Notes: a model not told the origin generated them from the sequence alone. Positions 37,517 to 47,218 are shown, counted from the first letter of the stretch. The stretch is DNA of 55,768 nt from a bacterium (GCA_022844005.1 JALHMN010000006.1:1-55768); one strand, 5' to 3'. Numbers and translations: made by a program.

Positions 37517-38375
37517 GGCCGATCCTGCAGCGCGTCCGGCAGGCCGCGTCGCCTTCCAGGGCGTTCCCGGCGCCTATTCGCACCAGGCGGCGCGCGAGAT
37601 GCTGCCCAACCACGAGCCGTTCCCGTGCGCGAATTTCCAGGACGCCTTCGAGGCGGTGGCGAACGGCACCGTCGACCTCGGCATGATCCCGATCGAGAAC
37701 TCGGTCGCCGGCCGCGTCGCCGACGTCTACCGCCTGCTGCCCGATTCCGGCCTCTACATCGTGGGCGAACATTTCCTGCGCGTGCGCCATCACCTGCTGG
37801 CGCCGAAGGGCGCTACCGTGCAGTCGATCAAGCGCATCTACAGCCACGAGCAGGCGCTGGCGCAGTGCCGCAACCTGACCCGAGACCTCGGCGTGCAGGC
37901 GATCGATGCCGGCGACACCGCCGGCGGCGCGCGCCTGGTGGCGGAGCGGAACGACCCGGCCGAAGCGGCCATCGCCTCCGCGCTGGCGGGTGAGATCTAC
38001 GGACTCGAGGTGCTGCGCACCCATATCGAGGACGTGATCGGCAATACGACGCGCTTCGTCGTCATGTCGCGCCGCCCTTCCGAGCCCGATCCGAAGTCGG
38101 ATACCCCCTGCCTGATGAGCTTCGTCTTCAACGTCCGGAACGTGCCCGGTGCGCTCTACAAGGCGCTCGGCGGCTTCGCCACCAACGGCACCAACCTCGT
38201 GAAGCTCGAAAGCTATATGACCGACCACAGCTTCACGGCGACGCTGTTCTATGCCGAATGCGAGGGCCATCCGGCGCACAAGAACGTCGAGCGCGCCTTC
38301 GAGGAACTGCAGTTCTTCTCCACCCGCGTGAAGGTGCTCGGCGTCTATCCGCAGGCGCCGTTCCGCCGCGCCTGA
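37500..38375 (+). CDS. pheA: Prephenate dehydratase
   Basis: The enzyme converts prephenate to phenylpyruvate in phenylalanine synthesis. The 291-aa monofunctional protein has the PDT domain ([19 protein letters not shown], then [19 protein letters not shown] and [10 protein letters not shown]) and a C-terminal ACT domain (about 205-285) with [20 protein letters not shown] and LVKLESY, the phenylalanine feedback site. It lacks a chorismate mutase domain. The start ATG 37500 lies within kdsB. It converges on mcd with an 11-bp gap. Confidence 0.96.
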   Translation: MNQSLKADPAARPAGRVAFQGVPGAYSHQAAREMLPNHEPFPCANFQDAFEAVANGTVDLGMIPIENSVAGRVADVYRLLPDSGLYIVGEHFLRVRHHLLAPKGATVQSIKRIYSHEQALAQCRNLTRDLGVQAIDAGDTAGGARLVAERNDPAEAAIASALAGEIYGLEVLRTHIEDVIGNTTRFVVMSRRPSEPDPKSDTPCLMSFVFNVRNVPGALYKALGGFATNGTNLVKLESYMTDHSFTATLFYAECEGHPAHKNVERAFEELQFFSTRVKVLGVYPQAPFRRA

Positions 38376-38386
38376 ACGCCGCTAGT

Positions 38387-40069
38387 CTAGTTGGCCCCGC
38401 CTTCCAGAAGGCGCCGCGCGATCACCTGGGCCTGGATCTCGGCCGCGCCTTCGAAGATGTTGAGGATGCGGGCGTCGCAGAGCACTCGGCTGATCGGATA
38501 TTCCAGAGCGTAACCGTTGCCGCCGTGGATCTGCAGCGCGTTGTCGGCATTGGCCCAGGCGACGCGGGCGCCGAGCAGCTTCGCCATGCCGGCCTCCAGG
38601 TCGCAGCGGCGCCCCGCATCCTTCTCGCGGGCGGCGAAGTAGGTGAGCTGCCGCGCCATCATCAGCTCCACCGCCATCCAGGCGATCTTGCCCGAGACGC
38701 GGGGGAAGCTGTAGATCGGCTTGCCGAACTGGATGCGGTCGAGACCGTAGCGCAGTCCGAGCTCCATCGCGCACTGGGCGACGCCGATTGCGCGCGCCGC
38801 GGTCTGGATGCGGGCGCTTTCGAAGGTGGCCATGAGCTGCTTGAAGCCGTTGCCTTCCTCACGCCCGAGCAGGTTCTCGGCCTTCACCTCGAACCCGTCG
38901 AAGCCGATCTCGTATTCCTTCATGCCGCGATAGCCGAGCACCCGGATCTCGCCGCCGGTCATGCCGGGGGCGGGGAAGGGGTTGGCGTCGTCGCCGCGCG
39001 GCTTCGTCGCCAGGAACATGGAGAGGCCCTTGTAGCCCGGCTGCTTCGGATCGGTGCGGACCAGAAGCGTCATCAGGTCGGTGCGGGCGGCGTGGGTGAT
39101 CCAGGTCTTGTTGCCGTGGATCTTGTAGACGTCGCCTTCCTTCACCGCGCGGGTGCGCAGGGAGCCGAGGTCGGAGCCGGTATTGGGTTCGGTGAAGACG
39201 GCGGTGGGCAGGATCTCGGCACTGGCGATCTTGGGCAGCCAGGCCTGCTTCTGGTCCTCGGTGCCGCCGCGCAGGATCAGTTCGGCGGCGATCTCCGAGC
39301 GGGTGCCGAGCGAGCCGACGCCGATATAGCCGCGCGACAGCTCCTCGGAGACGACGCACATGGCCTGCTTGCCCAGACCCATGCCGCCGTATTCCTCGGG
39401 GATGGTGAGGCCGAAGACGCCGAGCTCGCCCATCTGCTCGACCAGCGCCATGGGGATGAACTCGTCCTTCAGGTGCCAGTCGTGGGCGTAGGGGATCACC
39501 GCCTCGTTGGCGAAGCGGCGGAACTGCTCGCGCACCATTGCATGGGTCTCGTCGAGGCCGAGATGCCCGAAATCGCCGGTTTCGAGCGCGGTTTCCAGCC
39601 CCTTGGCGATCCCGGCGCGTACGGCACCGGTATTGCCGGCGGCCACGAGGCGACGGACGGCGACCGTCTGCGTGAATGAGGCGAGCGCCTGTTCGCCGAT
39701 GCCGAGGTCGGCGGGGCGCACCACCTCGCCCTGGGACATCGGGATACCGCCGGCGAACTGGCCGAGATATTCGCCGAACCCGGCCTGCAGGATAAGGGCT
39801 TCCAGTTCGCGCAAGGTCCCTTCCGCCTTCAGCGCCTCGGCCCAGGCCAGCGTCTGGCGCAACGCCTCCACATAGGTGGCAAACCAGGAAAGCCCGTGGG
39901 CGGCGAACTGTTCGGGATCGAGGCCATTCGCCTTCACCCGGACGGCGACGGTGAGCTTCACTTCCGCCAGCAGGCGGTCGGCTGCCGCGAGGGCCTGGGC
40001 GCAATCGGCGAACAAGGACGGCAGCACGAGCGCGCTTTCGGCTTCGATCTTCACGGCGGCAGAGGACAT
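38387..40069 (-). CDS. mcd: Methylsuccinyl-CoA dehydrogenase (acyl-CoA dehydrogenase family)
   Basis: Mcd oxidises (2S)-methylsuccinyl-CoA to mesaconyl-CoA in the ethylmalonyl-CoA pathway. The 560-aa protein is longer than ordinary acyl-CoA dehydrogenases (about 380 aa) because of an extra helical N-terminal domain (about 1-150), a feature of Mcd. The FAD core shows TEPNTGSDLGSLRTRAVK near residue 300, GNKTWITHAART, and ALQIHGGNGYALEYPISR near the end. Its location behind ccr on the same strand strengthens the call; a general acyl-CoA dehydrogenase is the alternative. A bulged hairpin lies in the 93-bp gap. Confidence 0.88.
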   Translation of the reverse strand: MSSAAVKIEAESALVLPSLFADCAQALAAADRLLAEVKLTVAVRVKANGLDPEQFAAHGLSWFATYVEALRQTLAWAEALKAEGTLRELEALILQAGFGEYLGQFAGGIPMSQGEVVRPADLGIGEQALASFTQTVAVRRLVAAGNTGAVRAGIAKGLETALETGDFGHLGLDETHAMVREQFRRFANEAVIPYAHDWHLKDEFIPMALVEQMGELGVFGLTIPEEYGGMGLGKQAMCVVSEELSRGYIGVGSLGTRSEIAAELILRGGTEDQKQAWLPKIASAEILPTAVFTEPNTGSDLGSLRTRAVKEGDVYKIHGNKTWITHAARTDLMTLLVRTDPKQPGYKGLSMFLATKPRGDDANPFPAPGMTGGEIRVLGYRGMKEYEIGFDGFEVKAENLLGREEGNGFKQLMATFESARIQTAARAIGVAQCAMELGLRYGLDRIQFGKPIYSFPRVSGKIAWMAVELMMARQLTYFAAREKDAGRRCDLEAGMAKLLGARVAWANADNALQIHGGNGYALEYPISRVLCDARILNIFEGAAEIQAQVIARRLLEGGAN

Positions 40070-40123
40070 GCAAAAGGCCCCTTCAAGCGGCAGGGTGACT
40101 GGAAACGAGAGGATGGAGCGGCG

Positions 40124-40153
40124 GCGACGGGCGCCCCTGTGGCGCACCGTCGC
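40124..40153 (-). terminator. Hairpin between ccr and mcd
   Basis: GCGACGGGCGCC pairs with GGCGC-A-CCGTCGC (12 bp with one bulged base) around a 5-nt loop, 9 bp after the ccr stop. No uridine tract follows on the minus strand. It may partly end ccr transcripts or protect their 3' ends, giving a different level for mcd. Confidence 0.4.
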
Positions 40154-40162
40154 GGGCCGGAT

Positions 40163-41467
40163 TCAGACACCGTTGCCGGCCTCGATCGCGTCCTCGATCG
40201 TGCGCAGCCCCGGCACGCGCGCCGAGACCAGCACCGCCATGTTGCCGGGCTTGTGCTGGTTCTTCCACATCTTGGTGTGCGCGCGCGGAATATCGGCCCA
40301 GGCGAAACATTCCGACATGCAGGGGTCGAGGCGGCGTTCGATCACCAGCTGGTTGGCCTGGCTCGCCTGCAACAGATTGGCGAAGTGGCTGCCCTGGATG
40401 CGCTTCTGGCGCATCCAGACGAAGCGGGCGTCGAAGGTGATGTTGAAGCCGGTGGTGCCGGCGCAGAACACCACCATGCCGCCGCGCTTCACCACGAAGC
40501 AGGAGACCGGGAAGGTCTGTTCGCCGGGATGCTCGAAGACGAAGTCGACGTCGTTGCCCTTGCCGGTGACGTTCCAGATCGCCTTGCCGAACTCGCGGCA
40601 CTTCTTCATGTAGGCGTTGTAGTTTTCGACGTCGAGGACCGGCGGCAGCTGGCCCCAGCAGTCGAAGTCGTTCCGGTTGATCACGCCCTTGGCACCGAGG
40701 GACATGACGAAATCCCTCTTCGAATCGTCGGAGATGACACCGATGGGATTGGCGCCCGACACCGCGATCAGCTGGATCGCCATCGAGCCGAGACCGCCGG
40801 CGGCACCCCAGACCAGCACGTTGTGGCCCGGGCGCAGGATATGCGGGCGGTGGCCGAACAGCATGCGGTAGGCGGTGGCGAGGGTCAGCGTGTAGCAGGC
40901 GCTTTCCTCCCAGGTCAGGTGCCGTGGGCGCGGCATCAGCTGGCGCGACTGCACCCGGGCGAACTGGGCGAAGGAGCCGTCCGGCGTCTCGTAGCCCCAG
41001 ATGCGCTGGGTGGGGGAGAACATCGGGTCGCCGCCGTTGCACTCCTCGTCGTCGCCGTCGTCCTGATTGCAGTGGACGACGACCTCGTCGCCCACCTTCC
41101 AGCGGGTGACGCGGCGGCCGACCTTGTAGACGACCCCGGAGGCATCGGAGCCGGCGACGTGATAGGGCGCCTTGTGTACGTCGAAGGGAGAAATCGGCAC
41201 GCCGAGGCCGGCCCAGACGCCGTTGTAGTTGACGCCGGCGGCCATCACGAGGATCAGCACCTCGTCGGCGTCGATCTCCGGCGTCTCGACCACTTCGAGC
41301 TGCATGGAGTCTTCCGGCGGACCGTGACGGTCGCGGCGGATGGCCCAGGCGTACATCTGATTGGGTACATGTCCGAGCGGGGGGATCTCACCGACCTCGT
41401 AGAGGCCCTTGTAGGCTGCCCCGTTGTCGGTTGCGGCGGTCGTTTTCGCCTGCGCGGCCTGCGCCAT
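40163..41467 (-). CDS. ccr: Crotonyl-CoA carboxylase/reductase
   Basis: Ccr reduces crotonyl-CoA with NADPH and fixes CO2 to make ethylmalonyl-CoA, the signature step of the pathway. The 434-aa medium-chain dehydrogenase protein has the characteristic N-terminus (YEVGEIPPLGHVPNQMYAWA), the GDEVVVHCNQDDGDDEECNG stretch, the nucleotide-binding VLVWGAAGGLGSMAIQL and FEHPGEQTFPVSCFVVKRGG. ATG 41467 has GGAG upstream (AACGGAGACACCAGCG). It is divergent from the cysteine hydrolase, with a palindrome in the shared region. Confidence 0.97.
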   Translation of the reverse strand: MAQAAQAKTTAATDNGAAYKGLYEVGEIPPLGHVPNQMYAWAIRRDRHGPPEDSMQLEVVETPEIDADEVLILVMAAGVNYNGVWAGLGVPISPFDVHKAPYHVAGSDASGVVYKVGRRVTRWKVGDEVVVHCNQDDGDDEECNGGDPMFSPTQRIWGYETPDGSFAQFARVQSRQLMPRPRHLTWEESACYTLTLATAYRMLFGHRPHILRPGHNVLVWGAAGGLGSMAIQLIAVSGANPIGVISDDSKRDFVMSLGAKGVINRNDFDCWGQLPPVLDVENYNAYMKKCREFGKAIWNVTGKGNDVDFVFEHPGEQTFPVSCFVVKRGGMVVFCAGTTGFNITFDARFVWMRQKRIQGSHFANLLQASQANQLVIERRLDPCMSECFAWADIPRAHTKMWKNQHKPGNMAVLVSARVPGLRTIEDAIEAGNGV

Positions 41468-41582
41468 CGCTGGTGTCTCCGTTATGAAACCGTGGGGCGG
41501 TTGACGTCGCCCCTGTTGCGTCGCAGCATGATTAGGGTGCCTTTTTTCGCAATGCAATACCTTTCAAAGTTAAGGGCATTGA

Positions 41583-41597
41583 CGTAATTTTATTACG
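41583..41597. promoter_or_regulatory. Palindrome in the ccr/hydrolase divergent region
   Basis: CGTAAT-TTT-ATTACG is a perfect 6-bp inverted repeat in an AT-rich stretch, 115 bp upstream of ccr and 70 bp upstream of the hydrolase. A wider pair, CAATGC-N20-GCATTG, flanks its left side. A possible ccr promoter, TTGCAT-N17-TAATCA, reads leftward from about 41555. These fit a regulator-controlled divergent region, but the regulator is not identified. Confidence 0.4.
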
Positions 41598-41667
41598 CGA
41601 AGGTGGCGGCGGCCTGTTTCTTGCTCTGATTTCGCCTGCCCAATGGGCAGACCCGGGGGATAGTTCC

Positions 41668-42333
41668 ATGGCCAAGATAGTCGCCAAGCCATTCGACTAC
41701 GCATTTGCGAAAGAGAAGACCGCGCTTGTCGTCATCGACATGCAGCGCGACTTCGTCGAACCGGGCGGTTTCGGCGCCAGCCTGGGCAACGACGTCAGCC
41801 TGCTGACGGCGATCGTTCCGACGGTGAAGCGCCTGCTGGACGGGTGCCGGGCGGGGGGAGTGCTGGTCGTCCATACCCGCGAATGCCACAAGCCCGACCT
41901 GAGCGATTGCCCGCCGGCCAAGCGCAACCGTGGCAATCCGAGCCTTCGGATCGGCGATCCCGGTCCCATGGGGCGCATCCTGATCGCGGGCGAGCCTGGC
42001 GCGGGCATCGTGCCGGACCTGGCGCCCCTTCCGGGGGAGGTGGTGCTCGACAAGCCGGGAAAGGGCGCCTTCTACGCCACGCCGCTGCAGGAGATCCTGG
42101 CAAAGCACGGGATTACGCATCTTCTGTTCGCCGGCGTGACGACGGAGGTCTGCGTGCAGACGACGATGCGGGAGGCCAACGACCGCGGCTACGAGTGCCT
42201 GCTGGTCGAGGATGCGACGGAGAGCTATTTCCCGGCGTTCAAGGCCGCAGCCCTCGACATGATCCGGGCGCAGGGAGCCATCGTCGGGTGGACGGCGCCT
42301 ACCGCATCCGTGATTGCGGCGCTGGAAACCTGA
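41668..42333 (+). CDS. Isochorismatase-family cysteine hydrolase (biuret amidohydrolase-like)
   Basis: The 221-aa cytoplasmic enzyme shows the catalytic triad of the family: Asp24 in [15 protein letters not shown], Lys129 in LDKPGKGAF, and Cys162 in [18 protein letters not shown]. The [11 protein letters not shown] segment is shared with biuret and related amidohydrolases, which split C-N bonds; isochorismate is an unlikely substrate. It sits between ccr and ecm. GGGGGATAG precedes the ATG. Its link to acetate assimilation is by position only. Confidence 0.85.
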   Translation: MAKIVAKPFDYAFAKEKTALVVIDMQRDFVEPGGFGASLGNDVSLLTAIVPTVKRLLDGCRAGGVLVVHTRECHKPDLSDCPPAKRNRGNPSLRIGDPGPMGRILIAGEPGAGIVPDLAPLPGEVVLDKPGKGAFYATPLQEILAKHGITHLLFAGVTTEVCVQTTMREANDRGYECLLVEDATESYFPAFKAAALDMIRAQGAIVGWTAPTASVIAALET

Positions 42334-42340
42334 TGGCGAA

Positions 42341-42368
42341 CTGAATAGTTTTCGCAGCGCGATACAAT
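42341..42368 (+). promoter_or_regulatory. Possible promoter of ecm
   Basis: CTGAAT (42341-42346), 16 bp, and TACAAT (42363-42368) lie 25 bp before the ecm ATG. The -10 matches at five of six positions; the -35 is weak. The -10 falls in the loop of a GCAGCGC/GCGCTGC hairpin (42355-42380). Confidence 0.4.
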
Positions 42369-42393
42369 TGCTGCGCTGCACAGGGTGGCCGGA

Positions 42394-44391
42394 ATGAGCA
42401 AGCCTACGCCGAAGCGGGATCAGCCTTGGCTGATGCGGACCTATTCGGGCCACAGCTCGGCCTCGGCCTCGAACGCGCTTTACCGCACCAACCTGGCGCG
42501 CGGACAGACCGGCCTCTCGGTCGCCTTCGACCTGCCCACGCAGACCGGCTACGACAGCGACCACATCCTGGCCAAGGGCGAGGTGGGCAAGGTCGGCGTG
42601 CCGGTCAGCCATATCGGCGATATGCGAACGCTGTTCGACGGCATCCCGCTGGAACGGATGAACACGTCGATGACGATCAATGCGACTGCCGCCTGGCTGC
42701 TGTCGCTCTACATCGCCGTCGCCGAAGAGCAAGGGGCACCGCGCGCCTCGCTGCAAGGCACCACCCAGAACGACATCCTGAAGGAATACCTGTCGCGCGG
42801 GACCTACATCTTCCCGCCGGGTCCGTCGATCAAGCTGACCACCGACACCATCGCCTTCGCCTATCGGGAACTGCCGAAATGGAACCCGATTAACGTCTGC
42901 TCCTACCACCTGCAGGAAGCAGGGGCGACACCGGTACAGGAGATCGCCTTCGCGCTGGGCGATGCCATTGCCTATCTCGACGCGGTGAAGGCTTCGGGCC
43001 AAGTGCCGAGCGCGGACTTCGCAACGGTGGTCGGGCGGATCAGCTTCTTCGTCAATGCCGGTGTCCGCTTCGTCACCGAGATGTGCAAGATGCGGGCGTT
43101 CGTACAGCTGTGGGACGAGATCTGCCGTAACCGCTACGGTGTCACCGAGGCCAAGCACCGCTTGTTCCGTTATGGCGTCCAGGTCAACTCGCTCGGGCTG
43201 ACCGAGCCGCAGCCGGAGAACAACGTCTACCGCATCCTGATAGAGATGATGGCGGTTGTGCTTTCCAAGAATGCCCGCGCCCGCGCGGTTCAGCTGCCGG
43301 CCTGGAACGAGGCCTTGGGCCTGCCGCGCCCCTGGGACCAGCAGTGGTCGCTTCGCCTGCAACAGATCATCGCCTTCGAAACCGATCTGCTCGAATTCGG
43401 CGATCTGTTCGACGGGTCTCCCGTCATCGAGGCCAAGGTCGCCGGCCTGATCGCCGAGGCGAAGGAGGAGTTGGCCCGGATCGAGGCGATGGGTGGAGCC
43501 GTGGCGGCGGTCGAAAGTGGCTATCTGAAGCAGTCGCTGGTCGAGAGCAATGCGCGCCGCGTGCGAGCGATCGAGACCAGCGAACTGCCGGTGATCGGCG
43601 TCAACATGTTCACCGACTCGGCGCCCTCGCCGCTGACTGCTTCCGCTGACGGCGGGATCATGACCGTCGACGAGAAGGTCGAGGCCGAGCAGATCGAGCG
43701 GCTGAGGGCCTGGCGGGAAAGTCGCGATCCGAAGGCCGCCAAGGCGACCCTGGCGGCCCTGGCCGCCGCTGCGCGCGAGGGGCGGAATGTGGTGGAGCCA
43801 TCGATCGCCTGCGCCAAGGCGGGCATCACCACGGGCGAATGGTCTGAGGCGCTTAGGCGCGTGTATGGCGAATACCGCGCCCCAACCGGTGTCGCGGGCG
43901 TCGCCATCGCCGGGGCGGCGGAGAACGCAGCGGTCCGCGAGCACGTCAGGGCGGTTGCGCAGCGGATTGGCCGTCCGTTGAAGCTGCTGGTCGGAAAACC
44001 GGGGCTCGACGGGCATTCCAATGGCGCAGAGCAGATCGCGGTCAAGGCGCGCGACTGCGGCATGGAAGTGGTCTACGAGGGCATTCGCCTGACACCAGAG
44101 CAGATCGTCGATGCCGCGCTGGAGGAGGAGGTCCACCTCGTGGGACTCTCGATCCTCTCCGGCAGCCATGCCGTCCTGGCGGCGGACGTGATGGCGCGAA
44201 TGCGAGAGGTAGGGCTCGGTGACATACCGGTGGTGGTCGGCGGAATCATTCCGCCGGAAGACTCCGCGCGGCTGAAAGAAGCTGGAATCGCAGCCGTTTA
44301 CACGCCAAAGGACTTCGATCTGAATGCCATAATGCGTGACATGGCCGATATCGTGGCGGCTCGGGCGGAAGTTGCGGCCACGGCTGCGTGA
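42394..44391 (+). CDS. ecm: Ethylmalonyl-CoA mutase (B12-dependent)
   Basis: Ecm rearranges ethylmalonyl-CoA to methylsuccinyl-CoA. The 665-aa protein has the mutase TIM barrel (WLMRTYSGHSSASASNALYR, SVAFDLPTQTGYDSDHILAKG) and a C-terminal B12 domain (about 535-655) with the cobalamin motif DGHSNGAEQIA, LSILSGSHAVL and VVVGGIIPPED. The PTQTGYDSDH segment distinguishes it from methylmalonyl-CoA mutase, which has DLATHRGYDSDH. ATG 42394 is used; GTG 42385 is possible. ccr and mcd nearby fix the assignment. Confidence 0.94.
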   Translation: MSKPTPKRDQPWLMRTYSGHSSASASNALYRTNLARGQTGLSVAFDLPTQTGYDSDHILAKGEVGKVGVPVSHIGDMRTLFDGIPLERMNTSMTINATAAWLLSLYIAVAEEQGAPRASLQGTTQNDILKEYLSRGTYIFPPGPSIKLTTDTIAFAYRELPKWNPINVCSYHLQEAGATPVQEIAFALGDAIAYLDAVKASGQVPSADFATVVGRISFFVNAGVRFVTEMCKMRAFVQLWDEICRNRYGVTEAKHRLFRYGVQVNSLGLTEPQPENNVYRILIEMMAVVLSKNARARAVQLPAWNEALGLPRPWDQQWSLRLQQIIAFETDLLEFGDLFDGSPVIEAKVAGLIAEAKEELARIEAMGGAVAAVESGYLKQSLVESNARRVRAIETSELPVIGVNMFTDSAPSPLTASADGGIMTVDEKVEAEQIERLRAWRESRDPKAAKATLAALAAAAREGRNVVEPSIACAKAGITTGEWSEALRRVYGEYRAPTGVAGVAIAGAAENAAVREHVRAVAQRIGRPLKLLVGKPGLDGHSNGAEQIAVKARDCGMEVVYEGIRLTPEQIVDAALEEEVHLVGLSILSGSHAVLAADVMARMREVGLGDIPVVVGGIIPPEDSARLKEAGIAAVYTPKDFDLNAIMRDMADIVAARAEVAATAA

Positions 44392-44446
44392 GGCGGGGTG
44401 GTATCGGCGGGCGAGAGTACTAGAATGGTTTCGTGGATTTTTTCCC

Positions 44447-46225
44447 GTGCCCCTGGAGTCTCCCCTGACCACCACCAATTGTCGACCGCCCCGGCGACCA
44501 CTGCGCGGCATCGTGATTGCCGCCGCGCTCGGTGCCCTCACGGCTTGCCAGGGCATGCCCGGCGCCGATGGCTCCGCCGACTACGACAGCGGCCCTCTGC
44601 GGATGACCTCGCCGCTCGGCTCCTACCTTGCCGGGATCGCGGCCCGCAACAGCCGCGACATGCGGTCGGCCACGGAATTCTTCCAGAATTCGCTCGACTC
44701 CGACCCCGAGAATCTCTCGCTCGTGCGTGGCGTAATGATCGCGGCGGCGACGGCGGGACAGATCGAAAAGGCGACAGAGAATGCCCAGCGAGTTGCCGCT
44801 GGCGATCCGCGCGATCCGGTCGCCGGACTGATCCTCGCCGCGGATGCATTGCGCGATGATCGTGGTGCTGATGCGGTAAGCCGTCTCGCGCGCGCATCTC
44901 GGGCCAGCGTCTATGGACTGCTGGTCCCGCTCAGCAACGCCTGGGCACTATATGGCGCCAGCCGGATCGACGACGGCTTGAAAGAACTCCAAGTTCTGAA
45001 GGATTCGACGCCTTTTGCGCCCTTCGCCAGCTATCACATTGCACTGATGAACGATGCCGCCGGCCGGACCGAGGCGGCCGAGAGCGCCTATGCGGAAACG
45101 CTTCGTACCGGCGGACCCAGTTCGCCTCGGGTGATTGAGGCCTATGGGTCGCATCTCGAGCGCACGGGGCGGATTGGTGATGCCGAAAGGCTTTACCGTG
45201 ACTTCATCGAACGGCAGGGAGACAACCCCGCGATCGAACGCGCGCTGGAGCGCGTATTGGGAGGGAAGCCTGCCGATCGCCTGGTCAGCGCTTCCGCCGG
45301 AGGGGCGGCTGAGGGGTTCTACAGCGCAGCGCTGGCCCTGGGGCGCGATGAGGAGGGCGATATCGCCATGCTTTTCAATCGGCTCGCAGTCTACCTATCG
45401 CCGGAATTGACGATCGCGCGCTTGCTGCTGGGAGAGCGGCTGGAACGTTCGACGCGTTACGAGGATGCGGCCGAGATCTACCGGACCGTCGATGTCAGTT
45501 CGCCGTATGCAACCTCGGCGAAGATGCGTTTGGCCTGGACACTGCACCAGTTGAAGCGTGACGACGAGGCGGTGACCATTCTACGTGAGGCAGCCAGTAT
45601 CGACCACACGGATACTGATGCGCTGATGACGCTCGGGGATATTTTGCGGGGCCGCGACAAGTACGCCGAAGCGGCGGCAGAGTACGGGCTTGCGATAGAC
45701 CGACTGAAGCCGGCGAGCGAACGGCACTGGTCGCTGTTTTATGCCCGCGGCATAGCCCTGGAGCGAGCCAAGCAGTGGCCGAAGGCAGAAGCTGACTTTC
45801 TGAAGGCATTGGAATTGCGCCCGGACCAGCCTCTGGTTTTGAATTATCTCGGCTATTCGTGGATTGAGCAGGGCATGCACCTGGAGCGTGCCCGGAAAAT
45901 GGTGGAGCGTGCGGTCGCGCTCCGGCCCAACGACGGCTATATCGTCGATTCGCTCGGCTGGGCTCTCTACCGCCTCGGAAAGTACCAGGAAGCGGTCGTC
46001 CACCTGGAGCGCGCGGTCGAGTTGAAGCCTGTGGATCCTGTGATCAATGATCATCTCGGCGATGCCTATTGGCAGGTCGGGCGCAGGGTAGAAGCGCGCT
46101 TTCAATGGGAGCGGGCCCTGAGCTTCAAGCCGGAGGCCGATCTGGTGCCACGCATCCGGGCAAAGCTGGAAGGTGGTCTGGTCGAAAGCGCAGCGCGGCA
46201 ATCCGAACAGCGTGGCGGTGGCTGA
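44447..46225 (+). CDS. TPR-repeat lipoprotein
   Basis: The 592-aa protein starts at GTG 44447 and has a lipoprotein signal ending in LTAC, so Cys34 would be lipidated; the ribosome site is weak. The rest is a chain of tetratricopeptide repeats: early ones with YLAGIAARNSRDMRSATEFF (near 60-85) and the clearest near the C-terminus, e.g. LVLNYLGYSWIEQGMHLERA, YIVDSLGWALYRLGKYQEAV and VINDHLGDAYWQVGRRVEA. It resembles the large TPR proteins found before ispE in alphaproteobacteria, possibly in envelope assembly. The ispE start lies within its last codons. Confidence 0.85.
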   Translation: MPLESPLTTTNCRPPRRPLRGIVIAAALGALTACQGMPGADGSADYDSGPLRMTSPLGSYLAGIAARNSRDMRSATEFFQNSLDSDPENLSLVRGVMIAAATAGQIEKATENAQRVAAGDPRDPVAGLILAADALRDDRGADAVSRLARASRASVYGLLVPLSNAWALYGASRIDDGLKELQVLKDSTPFAPFASYHIALMNDAAGRTEAAESAYAETLRTGGPSSPRVIEAYGSHLERTGRIGDAERLYRDFIERQGDNPAIERALERVLGGKPADRLVSASAGGAAEGFYSAALALGRDEEGDIAMLFNRLAVYLSPELTIARLLLGERLERSTRYEDAAEIYRTVDVSSPYATSAKMRLAWTLHQLKRDDEAVTILREAASIDHTDTDALMTLGDILRGRDKYAEAAAEYGLAIDRLKPASERHWSLFYARGIALERAKQWPKAEADFLKALELRPDQPLVLNYLGYSWIEQGMHLERARKMVERAVALRPNDGYIVDSLGWALYRLGKYQEAVVHLERAVELKPVDPVINDHLGDAYWQVGRRVEARFQWERALSFKPEADLVPRIRAKLEGGLVESAARQSEQRGGG

Positions 46226-47102
46226 GTCGCGGCGCCCGTTGTCGATCACCCGCTTCGCGCCGGCCAAGCTCAATCTCTACCTTCACGTCACCGGCCGACG
46301 CCCCGACGGCTACCATGAGCTCGACAGCCTGGTGGTTTTTCTCGATGTGGGTGACCGGCTCGATGTCGAGGCGGCGTCGCTGCTGCGGCTCGACGTGCGC
46401 GGACCCAATGCCGAGGCGCTGGCGGCGGAGGACGACAACCTCGTCTTGCGGGCGGCCCGCGCTCTGGCAGGGCGGATGGCGGGCGGGGTGCGAGGGGCCG
46501 ACATTCTGCTGACCAAGGAGCTTCCGATCGCCGCGGGACTGGGCGGGGGATCGTCCGACGCCGCTGCGACGTTGCGGGCGCTGGCGCAGCTCTGGGGCTG
46601 TGACATCACCGAAGACGCGCTCGCCGCGCTCGCGTTGCGCTTGGGAGCCGACGTGCCGGCTTGCCTGCAGGCGAAACCACTCCGCTTGCTGGGGGTCGGA
46701 GAGCGGCTCGAGGAGGTGCCTGCGCTACCCGACTTTCATGTCTTGCTGGTAAATCCCGGCCTGCCGCTCGCCACGAGCAGTGTCTTCGCGGCACGCCGGG
46801 GGAGCTTCTCCGGGCCGGTGTCCCTGCCGGCCGTCTTCGAGGGATTCGACCACCTGCTATCGGTGCTGGCGGCAACCGGCAACGACCTCGAGGCACCGGC
46901 CTGTGCCATGCAGGGTGAGATCGCGGCCGCTCTCGCCGCCCTCCGTCGCCTGCCGGAAGCGCGGCTCGTACGGATGTCGGGCAGCGGCGCCACTTGTTTC
47001 GCCTTATTCGCCGAGCGCGTCGGCGCCGAAGATGCCGCGACGCGGCTGCGGATCGAACACCCCAACTGGTGGACCAGGGCCGCGGGTCTCCTGCAGAGCT
47101 GA
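46212..47102 (+). CDS. ispE: 4-diphosphocytidyl-2-C-methyl-D-erythritol kinase
   Basis: IspE phosphorylates CDP-ME in the non-mevalonate isoprenoid pathway. The 296-aa GHMP kinase has APAKLNLYLHVTGRRPDGYHEL, the ATP loop PIAAGLGGGSSDAAATL near residue 108, and MSGSGATCFALF near 255. The start is likely GTG 46212 or GTG 46218, both inside the end of the TPR gene; GTG or other starts further upstream add unrelated residues. Coupled translation with the TPR lipoprotein is likely. Confidence 0.95.
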   Translation: MAVAESRRPLSITRFAPAKLNLYLHVTGRRPDGYHELDSLVVFLDVGDRLDVEAASLLRLDVRGPNAEALAAEDDNLVLRAARALAGRMAGGVRGADILLTKELPIAAGLGGGSSDAAATLRALAQLWGCDITEDALAALALRLGADVPACLQAKPLRLLGVGERLEEVPALPDFHVLLVNPGLPLATSSVFAARRGSFSGPVSLPAVFEGFDHLLSVLAATGNDLEAPACAMQGEIAAALAALRRLPEARLVRMSGSGATCFALFAERVGAEDAATRLRIEHPNWWTRAAGLLQS

Positions 47103-47156
47103 CGGGAAGTCGCGCGTTTGCTCTACCCAGCAGAACCAGCCTCCTACGAGAAAACC

Positions 47157-47181
47157 GGAACCTTCCACCGGAACTCATGTT
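47157..47181 (+). promoter_or_regulatory. Possible EcfG (general stress) promoter of the PRC-barrel gene
   Basis: GGAAC (47157-47161), 16 bp, and TGTT (47178-47181) differ by one base from the alphaproteobacterial EcfG pattern GGAAC-N16/17-CGTT. Transcription from it would leave a leader of about 30 nt with GGAG before ATG 47219. Secreted PRC-barrel proteins are often in the general stress regulon of this class, which supports but does not prove it. Confidence 0.35.
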
Positions 47182-47218
47182 CATCTCCGAGGAGCATCGA
47201 AACCACGGAGTGACGATC

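Noticed and set aside
41593..44556. A 987-codon open frame on the minus strand opposite ecm and the hydrolase
   Set aside because: It is a by-product of high GC at third codon positions; the translation is low in complexity, has no family signs, and lies opposite two clearly real genes.
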